Made by a program: the position numbers and the translations under genes. From Pseudomonadaceae bacterium UBA5811 (GTDB taxonomy: Bacteria > Pseudomonadota > Gammaproteobacteria > Pseudomonadales > Pseudomonadaceae), in contig DIDB01000088.1 of the NCBI GenBank assembly GCA_002417905.1, positions 1-15,004 on the forward strand: 15,004 nucleotides of DNA. The letters are read 5' to 3'. Every line of letters begins with the position of its first letter. The stretch's first letter is position 1. Shown piece after piece: positions 9,502 through 15,004 of the stretch. The notes beneath the pieces were generated by a model that did not search any database, was not told the DNA's origin, and saw only the letters and a list, made by a program, of their open reading frames with translations.

Positions 9502-11451
9502 ATGTCACAGGATTCCGGCGACTTTCACCGTGCCCTCAGGGCCCGGGATGACCAGGCCATCAACCCCAGCCACAATGCACCGCTGGATCTGCAGCGGCGC
9601 AACCTGCTGAAAGGTGGCCTCGGGCTGGCGGCCCAGGGGTTTCTGGCCGGACCGCTCCAGCGGGTCGCCCGGGCCAGCGGGCCGGACCGCCTGCTGGGCT
9701 TTCAGGGCGTGCCGCTCCAGACCTCGGCCACCTTTGACCAGATCAGCATTGCCCCCGGTTACCAGGCCCGGCCCTTTTTCTCCTGGGGCGATGCGGTGCT
9801 GGCCAATGCGCCCGCCTGGCACAGCGATGCCAGCGATGACTGGCAGGCCCAGCTCGGGCAGGCCGGTGACAACCATGATGGCATGCACTATTTCCCCTTT
9901 GCCGACGATCCTGATGGCCACGGCCTGCTGGTGATCAACCACGAGTATGTCAATCCGACCCTGCACCCCAATGGCTTCAGCTTCGTGGATGGCCGGCGGC
10001 CCCTGGCCGAGGTGCGCAAAGAACAGGCCGCCCACGGCCTGAGCATTATCGAGATCCGCAAGGACCCGCAGGGCCAGTGGCAGCGCGTCCTGCCATCCCG
10101 CTATAACCGCCGCCTGTCCGCCCTGACCCCGATCCGGATCAGCGGCCCGCTGGCCGGGCACATGCTGATGAAAACCGCCAGCGATGAAACAGGCCGTGAA
10201 GTGCTGGGCACCCTGAACAACTGCTCCAGCGGCATTACGCCCTGGGGCACCTACCTGATCTGCGAGGAAAACTGGCACTACTACTTTCTGAACCGCGATC
10301 CGGACGATTACGCCCGCCGTACCAGCCACCGCCGTTACGGAATTTCCGCCCTGCATACCAGCCAGCTGTATGCCTGGGAAACCGCCGACCCCCGCTTTGA
10401 TGTCACCCCCCAGCCTGACCTGCCCCATCTGGGCCATGTCCAGGAGCCGCACCGCTTTGGCTGGGTCGTGGAAATTGACCCCTTCGACCCGGACAGCCAG
10501 CCGGTCAAACGTACCGCCTTTGGCCGGCTGTGCCGGGAGTGCGCCACCCTCTCGCTGGGCACCGATGGCCGCATGGCCTACTACTCCGGTGACGACACCA
10601 AAGGGGAATACATCTACAAATTCGTCCCCTCGGGCCATTTTGACCCGGCTCGCCCGGAGGCCAGCCGCCAGCTGCTGGATGAAGGCACGCTGTATGTAGC
10701 CCGTTTTGATGCCGATGGCCATGGTGAATGGCTGGCCCTGGTACATGGCCAGTCTGGCCTGACCGCCGAGAATGGCTTTGCCAGCCAGGCCGAGGTGCTG
10801 CTCAATGCCCGGGCAGCGGCTGACCAGCTGGGCGCCACGCCAATGGATCGCCCGGAGTGGGTGGCGGTCCATCCGCAAAGCCGAGAGGTCTATGTCAGCC
10901 TGACCAACAATGACCGGCGCGGCCAGAAACAGCCGGTGGATGCCGCCAATCCACGCCCGGAAAACCTGCATGGCCAGATTCTGCGCTGGAATGAACAGGA
11001 TGCCGATCCCACGGCCACCCGCTTTCAGTGGGAAATCTTCCTGCTGGCCGGTGAACAGCCGGGTGCCCGGAAGCCGGATGGCCAGCCGGTGCCGGCCAAC
11101 CTGACCGGCACCATCCAGGGTGATATTTTCTCCTCACCGGACGGACTGGCCTTTGACGGTGCCGGCCGGCTGTGGATTGAAACTGACGCGGACGAAGGGC
11201 TGGAAGCCCTGCAGACGATCGGCTGCAACCAGCTGCTCTGTGCCGATCCCCGCACCCGGGAAGTACGGCGCTTTCTGGTCGGCCCCCGGGGTTGCGAGAT
11301 TACCGGGATCACCTGGACCCCGGACTACCGCAGCCTATGGATCAATGTGCAGCACCCGGCCCTGAGCTACCCGGCCAGCGACGGCCAGACCCGGCCCCGC
11401 TCCACTACGGTGCTGATAACCAAGGACGATGGCGGCATCATCGGCAGCTGA
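9502..11451 (+). CDS. phoX: PhoX-family alkaline phosphatase, Tat-exported
   Basis: Predicted periplasmic phosphatase of the Fe/Ca-dependent PhoX type that releases phosphate from organic phosphoesters. The 649-aa protein has a twin-arginine signal: QRRNLLKGG (R32, R33), then a mild hydrophobic stretch and a possible cleavage after ARA (residue 58). The extended region before RR is long. The PhoX domain shows DPDGHGLLVINHEYVNP, NNCSSGITPWGTYLICEENW with the likely metal-ligand cysteine C241, PEWVAVHPQSREVYVSLTNN, and FSSPDGLAFDGAGRLWIETD with a GCEITG segment near the C-terminus. An AGGAG site (9488-9492) precedes the ATG by 9 bases. A Pho box upstream supports phosphate-starvation control. 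It stands alone, convergent with the GlcG-like gene 21 bp away. Substrate range, including phosphodiesters, is not predictable. Confidence 0.93.
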   Translation: MSQDSGDFHRALRARDDQAINPSHNAPLDLQRRNLLKGGLGLAAQGFLAGPLQRVARASGPDRLLGFQGVPLQTSATFDQISIAPGYQARPFFSWGDAVLANAPAWHSDASDDWQAQLGQAGDNHDGMHYFPFADDPDGHGLLVINHEYVNPTLHPNGFSFVDGRRPLAEVRKEQAAHGLSIIEIRKDPQGQWQRVLPSRYNRRLSALTPIRISGPLAGHMLMKTASDETGREVLGTLNNCSSGITPWGTYLICEENWHYYFLNRDPDDYARRTSHRRYGISALHTSQLYAWETADPRFDVTPQPDLPHLGHVQEPHRFGWVVEIDPFDPDSQPVKRTAFGRLCRECATLSLGTDGRMAYYSGDDTKGEYIYKFVPSGHFDPARPEASRQLLDEGTLYVARFDADGHGEWLALVHGQSGLTAENGFASQAEVLLNARAAADQLGATPMDRPEWVAVHPQSREVYVSLTNNDRRGQKQPVDAANPRPENLHGQILRWNEQDADPTATRFQWEIFLLAGEQPGARKPDGQPVPANLTGTIQGDIFSSPDGLAFDGAGRLWIETDADEGLEALQTIGCNQLLCADPRTREVRRFLVGPRGCEITGITWTPDYRSLWINVQHPALSYPASDGQTRPRSTTVLITKDDGGIIGS

Positions 11452-11468
11452 ATCCGCGCCGGGGCCAA

Positions 11469-11481
11469 GGCCTCAGAGGCC
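11469..11481. other. Short perfect palindrome between convergent phoX and GlcG-like genes
   Basis: GGCCTC and GAGGCC flank a single central base, overlapping the stop codon of the minus-strand gene. No T-run follows on either strand. It could be a weak bidirectional RNA 3'-end structure, but the short stem and GC-rich context make chance likely. Confidence 0.2.
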
Positions 11482-11901
11482 CAGAAAATCACAGCTGGAA
11501 CGCAGGGCCTCAACACCGCTATGGGCCACCTGCAGGTCATCGCTGGGATTGACCCCGGAAACCCCCACCGCACCAATCACCTCGCCGTCCACCACAACCG
11601 GCAGCCCCCCCTCGACCATGCCCTGCAGCACCGGTGCGGACAGCATCGACATCCGCCCCCGGTTGATGCTTTCCTCATACAGACGGGACTCCTTGCGGCC
11701 CAGCGCGGCCGTCCGGGCTTTTTCCGGGGCCATATAAGCAGTGCTGGGCGAGGCGCCATCCAGCCGCAGCAGCCCCAGCAGATGCCCGCCATCGTCGGTC
11801 ACGGCAATGGTTACCGCCCAGCCATGGGCCTCTGCCCTGGCCCGGGCAGCGGCCAGAATGGTCTGTACATCCTCAAGCGTCAGCATATATCGGGTTTTCA
11901 T
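11473..11901 (-). CDS. GlcG/HbpS-like protein (DUF336 family)
   Basis: A 142-aa protein of the GlcG/HbpS fold, a family that includes the Streptomyces haem-binding HbpS and GlcG of glycolate operons; biochemical roles are mostly unsettled. The recognisable features are TLEDVQTILAAARARAEAHGW, the VTDDGGHLLGLLRLDGA core (about 34-50), KARTAALGRKES, and GGLPVVVDGEVIGAVGVSG (about 98-116). No signal peptide is present, so it is probably cytoplasmic. A GGAGG site lies 5 bases before the ATG. It starts 17 bp after the acyl-CoA dehydrogenase stop on the same strand, so the two are probably co-transcribed. The link to that enzyme is positional only. No glycolate genes are nearby, so the symbol glcG is not used. 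Confidence 0.88.
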   Translation of the reverse strand: MKTRYMLTLEDVQTILAAARARAEAHGWAVTIAVTDDGGHLLGLLRLDGASPSTAYMAPEKARTAALGRKESRLYEESINRGRMSMLSAPVLQGMVEGGLPVVVDGEVIGAVGVSGVNPSDDLQVAHSGVEALRSSCDFLGL

Positions 11902-11918
11902 GGGTTCCTCCCGGCAGG

Positions 11919-13724
11919 TCAGTAGTCCGTCAGAAAGGCTTCGGCAGACAGGGCCATCAGGCTGCCTGCGCCGGCCAGCATCGCTGCCCGGTGGGACTGG
12001 GTCCGGGGCAGGATGCGCTGGTAATAAAAACGGGCGGTCTGCAGCTTGGCCGTGTAAAACGTGGTTTCCGTACTGCCGCCCGCCAGTTTTTCTGCAGCCA
12101 CCCGGGCCATGTCCGCCCAGAAATACGCCAGGCAGATATAGCCGGAATACATCCGGTAATCCACCGCAGCGGCACCTACCTCATCCCGGTTCTGCAGGGC
12201 AGACATCCCGATCTGCAGGGTAGCTTCCCCCCACTCCCGGTTCAGGCTGGCCAGTGGCCCGACAAACTCCTGCAGTACAGCATTGTCCGCCTGGGCCTGG
12301 CAGAATCTGTGGATCACCCGGGTAAAGCGCTTGAGCAGTTCACCCTGGCTCATCAGCACCTTGCGCCCCAGCAGGTCAAGCGCCTGGATACCGGTGGTGC
12401 CCTCATAAATACAGGCAATCCGGCTGTCCCGGACATTCTGCTCCATGCCCGTTTCGGTGATATAACCGTGGCCCCCAAACACCTGGACCCCCAGATTGGC
12501 CGCCTCAAAGCCCACTTCGGTCATAAAGGCCTTGGCGATGGGTGTCAGCAGGGCCAGCAGCTCGTCAGCCTCCTGGCGCCGGGCGTCATCCGTGCTGTGC
12601 TGCACCACATCCACCAGCCGGGCGGCGTAGTAGATCAGCGCCCGGTTGCCCTCGGCAAATGCCTTGATGGTCAGCAGCATCCGCCGCACATCCGGATGGA
12701 CAATAATCGGGTCGGCGGGCAGCTCCGGGTGCTGCGGGCCGTTCAGGGCGCGCATCTGCAGGCGCTCCCGGGCATAGCGGACAGCCCCCTGCAGCGCCAG
12801 CTCCGCATGGGCCAGTCCCTGCAGGGCAGTACCCAGCCGGGCCACGTTCATAAAGGTGAACATGCAGTTCAGCCCCCGGTTCGGCGGACCAACCAGAAAG
12901 CCGGTAGCCCCGTCGAAGTTCATCACACAGGTGGCATTGCCATGAATGCCCATCTTGTGCTCGATGGCGCCGCAGCTTACGGCATTGCGTGCCCCCGGAT
13001 TGCCCTGGGCATCCGGCAGGAAGCGGGGCACGATAAACAGGGAAATGCCCCGGGTACCCTCAGGTGCATCAGGCAGCCGGGCCAGCACGATATGCACGAT
13101 ATTGCTGGCCATATCATGCTCACCGGCCGAAATGAAAATCTTGGTGCCGCTGATCCGGTACGAACCATCGGCCAGGGGTTCGGCCCGGGTCCGCAACAGC
13201 CCGAGGTCCGAGCCGCAGTGGGCCTCGGTCAGGCACATGGTACCCGTCCATTCCCCCGATACCAGCCGGGTCAGATACAGCTGCTGCTGCTCCGGAGTAC
13301 CGTGGGCACTCAGGGTATTCATGGCGCCATGGGACAGCCCGGGATACATGCTCCAGGCCCAGTTGGCCGTGGCCAGCATCTCGCTGAAGGCCATTGACAG
13401 GGACTCCGGCAGCCCCTGGCCACCATGGGCTTCCTCATGGGCCAGGCTGGGCCAGCCTGCAGCAACAAACTGCTGGTAGGCCTCCCGGAAACCCTGGGGA
13501 GTCGTCACCCCTTCCGGATGCCAGGTACAACCCTCCCGGTCCCCCACCGGATTGAGCGGTGCAATCACCGCCTCGCAGAAACGGGCGCCCTCCGTCAGGA
13601 TGGCCGCCACCGTTTCCGGAGTAGCCTCGCTACAGCCGGGCAGGCTCTGGTAATGCGCCGGATAATCCAGCAGCTCGTCACGCACAAAACGGATATCCCG
13701 CAGGGGTGCCTTGTATTCGGGCAT
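11919..13724 (-). CDS. Acyl-CoA dehydrogenase (large, about 600-aa FadE/DmdC-like type)
   Basis: Predicted FAD-dependent enzyme that introduces a trans-2 double bond into acyl-CoA thioesters, passing electrons to ETF. The 601-aa protein has an extra N-terminal extension (about 1-35, PEYKAPLRDIRFVRDELLDY), the N-terminal helical domain, the middle beta domain with TGTMCLTEAHCGSDLG (about 160-175) and KIFISAGEHD, the C-terminal helical domain, and an additional C-terminal domain (about 470-595). The catalytic glutamate is E441 in IACIYEGTTGIQALDLLGRK. This architecture matches the Pseudomonas FadE-type enzymes and also DmdC, which acts on methylmercaptopropionyl-CoA. Sequence alone does not choose between fatty acyl and methylthio substrates, and no other dmd gene is seen. 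A GAGG site stands 8 bases before the ATG. The GlcG-like gene follows after 17 bp. Confidence 0.95.
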   Translation of the reverse strand: MPEYKAPLRDIRFVRDELLDYPAHYQSLPGCSEATPETVAAILTEGARFCEAVIAPLNPVGDREGCTWHPEGVTTPQGFREAYQQFVAAGWPSLAHEEAHGGQGLPESLSMAFSEMLATANWAWSMYPGLSHGAMNTLSAHGTPEQQQLYLTRLVSGEWTGTMCLTEAHCGSDLGLLRTRAEPLADGSYRISGTKIFISAGEHDMASNIVHIVLARLPDAPEGTRGISLFIVPRFLPDAQGNPGARNAVSCGAIEHKMGIHGNATCVMNFDGATGFLVGPPNRGLNCMFTFMNVARLGTALQGLAHAELALQGAVRYARERLQMRALNGPQHPELPADPIIVHPDVRRMLLTIKAFAEGNRALIYYAARLVDVVQHSTDDARRQEADELLALLTPIAKAFMTEVGFEAANLGVQVFGGHGYITETGMEQNVRDSRIACIYEGTTGIQALDLLGRKVLMSQGELLKRFTRVIHRFCQAQADNAVLQEFVGPLASLNREWGEATLQIGMSALQNRDEVGAAAVDYRMYSGYICLAYFWADMARVAAEKLAGGSTETTFYTAKLQTARFYYQRILPRTQSHRAAMLAGAGSLMALSAEAFLTDY

Positions 13725-13875
13725 GGATCAGACCTCACCGTTGAACACTGGAGCGGCCAGCATGACAGGTGCCTGTTACTGCAGGCCTGCCGGCAATCCG
13801 CCGCTGTGGACACGGTGGCCGGGCAGCTTCCGCTCTGTCAAGCGCCGCCCGCCAGGATGAGAACCGCCCGGCAAA

Positions 13876-14169
13876 TCAGGCGGTAATATCAATCAGGCTG
13901 CCCAGGGTTTCGCTGGCCGCACTGACGGTTCTGGCCGAAGCCGCTACTTGGTATTTGCCCATATCCATATTGACCATCCGGTCGGCCAGGGTGCTGGCAT
14001 CAGACTGGGCAGTTTCGCTGCGGGCTGTACCCTGTACGCTCTGCGTGGACGGCAGGGTCGTGGCGACTGTCCCCGCCGCTGCCTGATCAACCCGGTCCTG
14101 ACCATTCTGGAGACCCGTCAGACCACTGTAGAAGGCACTGTTCGTTGTGGTGCTGCTGTTGATTTGCAT
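13876..14169 (-). CDS. Small protein with flagellar rod/hook-like termini
   Basis: A 97-aa protein of unproven function. The N-terminal part AFYSGLTGLQNGQDRVDQAA (about 12-31) resembles the N-terminal helix of flagellar rod and hook proteins (pattern: S-x-L-S-GL-x-A-x-Q-x-R-L-D). The C-terminal part MVNMDMGKYQVAASARTVSAASETLGSLID resembles their C-terminal helix. The usual central domain is absent, and the conserved NNIAN segment after the first helix is not present. The middle is Ser/Thr/Gln/Ala-rich. There is no signal peptide. The frame extends upstream to 14253, but a GGAGG site (14178-14182) 8 bases before ATG 14169 decides the start. It follows bioD by 80 bp on the same strand; no other flagellar gene is in the window. 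A related small hypothetical gene sits beside bioD in Pseudomonas, from memory. Confidence 0.75.
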   Translation of the reverse strand: MQINSSTTTNSAFYSGLTGLQNGQDRVDQAAAGTVATTLPSTQSVQGTARSETAQSDASTLADRMVNMDMGKYQVAASARTVSAASETLGSLIDITA

Positions 14170-14249
14170 GATTCCGACCTCCACTGCCATCCTTTCTGTA
14201 TTCATTATGGCAGACCTGCAGCCCGGCACCCTATGCCCGAACGCCCGGA

Positions 14250-14933
14250 TCAATGACCCTTTATCGGCAAACGCAGATGGGCCGCAACCCGAGCCGGCGA
14301 CGGATCCGCCAGATGGGGCACGATGCCCAGGCAGGGTGCAGACAACCGCTGCCTCAGGGTAGCCAGAGTATCCTCCAGCCGCGCAGTCTGCGGCTCCACG
14401 ATATTGGCCACCCAGCCAGCCAGCGGCAGGCCATCATGGCGGATGGCCTCTGCCGTCAGCAGGGCGTGATTGATACAGCCCAGCCGTATCCCCACCACCA
14501 GCAGCACCGGCAGACCCAGTGCCAGCGCCAGCCCGGACAGACTACCCTCCCCATCCAGCGGCACCCGCCAGCCACCGGCGCCTTCGACCAGAGTAAAACC
14601 GGCTCCGGCCGCCAGCACCGGCTGCACGGCACCCTGCAACGCCACAACATCCAACGCCACACCGGCCTCCCGGGCAGCCAGATGGGGCGCAATGGCGGGC
14701 GCAAAGGCAAAGGGATTGACCTGCCCGTAAGCCAGCGGCAGGCTGCACTCTGCCTGCAGGGCCAGTGCATCGGCATTGCGCCAGCCTTCAGGCGTCTGCT
14801 CGCAGCCCGAGGCCACCGGCTTGCTGGCGGCCGTGCTGTAACCGGCCTGATGGGCCAGCCACAGCCAGGCCGCCGCAATGGTGGTCTTGCCGATGTCCGT
14901 ATCCGTGCCGGTGACAAAAAAGGCGGGGCTCAT
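14250..14933 (-). CDS. bioD: ATP-dependent dethiobiotin synthetase BioD
   Basis: Penultimate step of biotin synthesis: closes the ureido ring of 7,8-diaminopelargonic acid with CO2 and ATP, in the cytoplasm. The 227-aa protein begins with MSPAFFVTGTDTDIGKTT, containing the P-loop (K16, T17). ASKPVASG follows at about residue 37-44, and VEGAGGW (near 116) is the family's second conserved segment. Length is standard. A GTG at 14936 is also in frame, but the GGGGAG ribosome-binding sequence is 5 bases from the ATG at 14933, which is preferred. That ATG shares one base with the stop codon of the upstream bioC (TGATG), so translation is coupled in a biotin operon. Confidence 0.96.
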   Translation of the reverse strand: MSPAFFVTGTDTDIGKTTIAAAWLWLAHQAGYSTAASKPVASGCEQTPEGWRNADALALQAECSLPLAYGQVNPFAFAPAIAPHLAAREAGVALDVVALQGAVQPVLAAGAGFTLVEGAGGWRVPLDGEGSLSGLALALGLPVLLVVGIRLGCINHALLTAEAIRHDGLPLAGWVANIVEPQTARLEDTLATLRQRLSAPCLGIVPHLADPSPARVAAHLRLPIKGH

Positions 14934-15004
14934 CACGGCTCCCCTGCCCGTTGCAGCAGGCCATAAACCACCTGATAGGTGGCAGGCAGCCCTTCGGGCT
15001 GACG
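14933..15004 (-). CDS. bioC: Malonyl-ACP O-methyltransferase BioC, C-terminal 23 codons only
   Basis: The frame enters at the window edge and ends in a stop overlapping the bioD ATG. The visible residues include LPATYQVVYGLLQRAGEP at the end. The LxxTYQVVYGL pattern is typical of BioC C-termini, and bioC directly before bioD is the usual Pseudomonas biotin order. BioC methylates malonyl-ACP to start pimelate synthesis. The catalytic methyltransferase part lies outside the window, so the call rests on this tail and on context. Confidence 0.75.
   Translation of the reverse strand, partial: RQPEGLPATYQVVYGLLQRAGEP

Noticed and set aside
9505..10971. A 488-codon open frame antisense to phoX
   Set aside because: It is a shadow of a well-supported PhoX gene; no ribosome-binding site and no recognisable domain.
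11991..13397. A 468-codon open frame antisense to the acyl-CoA dehydrogenase
   Set aside because: Gln/His/Gly-rich mirror of a gene with complete catalytic motifs; scarcity of stop codons follows from codon bias.
13725..13875. CTGTCAT on the minus strand upstream of the acyl-CoA dehydrogenase as a Pho box
   Set aside because: Only one half-site is present; no second repeat lies 11 bp away and no -10 follows. No PsrA or FadR site was recognisable either.
13864..13883. CCGCC/GGCGG inverted repeat at the end of the 97-aa gene as a terminator
   Set aside because: Only 5 bp of stem, a long loop and only TTCT after it; too weak to call an intrinsic terminator.
14170..14253. Upstream extension of the flagellar-like small protein
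   Set aside because: GGAGG is spaced correctly for ATG 14169, and the extra residues are Arg/Gly-rich with no likeness to the rest.
14253..14966. A 237-codon open frame antisense to bioD
   Set aside because: Arg/Gln/Pro-rich composition and no family likeness; bioD and its overlap with bioC explain the region.

Overview
The window looks like an ordinary chromosomal stretch from a GC-rich gammaproteobacterium of the Pseudomonas/Oceanospirillales type. The gene order tyrosyl-tRNA synthetase, M23 endopeptidase, anmK, erpA, argC, hemJ, with an rRNA operon just beyond tyrS, is familiar from Pseudomonas, as is the right-hand group of acyl-CoA dehydrogenase, a small hypothetical gene, bioD and bioC. 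This placement rests on recalled synteny and protein character, not on a search. I see no tRNA, CRISPR array, insertion sequence, integrase, phage gene or plasmid gene.

Left end (1-315): this is the promoter and leader region of an rRNA operon that runs leftwards out of the window. It holds two near-consensus sigma70 promoters in tandem, each with a 16-bp spacer, followed by a boxA antitermination site. The first promoter starts 18 bp after the tyrS stop codon. Next come tyrS (minus) and, divergently, a two-gene plus-strand unit for a peptidoglycan endopeptidase and the muropeptide-recycling kinase AnmK. Convergent to these are erpA (A-type Fe-S carrier) and argC (arginine biosynthesis) on the minus strand.

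Middle (5.8-9.3 kb): a plus-strand run holds hemJ (haem synthesis), an unrecognised 102-aa two-helix membrane protein, and a MATE efflux protein whose ATG directly abuts the stop codon of the small gene. A sodium:alanine/glycine symporter (AGCS family) lies convergent, only 3 bp away.

Right part (9.3-15 kb): a PhoX-type alkaline phosphatase with a Tat signal is preceded by a well-formed Pho box at the expected distance from a -10 element, so it is probably induced by phosphate starvation. Convergent to it are an acyl-CoA dehydrogenase and a GlcG/HbpS-like protein (one transcription unit). Then come a 97-aa protein whose two ends resemble the terminal helices of flagellar rod/hook proteins, then bioD and the last 23 codons of bioC, overlapping as in a biotin operon.

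I do not see a convincing undescribed multi-gene system. The most interesting items are the flagellar-axial-like mini-protein next to the biotin genes, the Pho box of phoX, the unknown membrane protein coupled to the MATE exporter, and the rRNA promoters placed directly against tyrS. Third-codon-position GC is visibly lower in tyrS and the endopeptidase gene than in the genes to their right.
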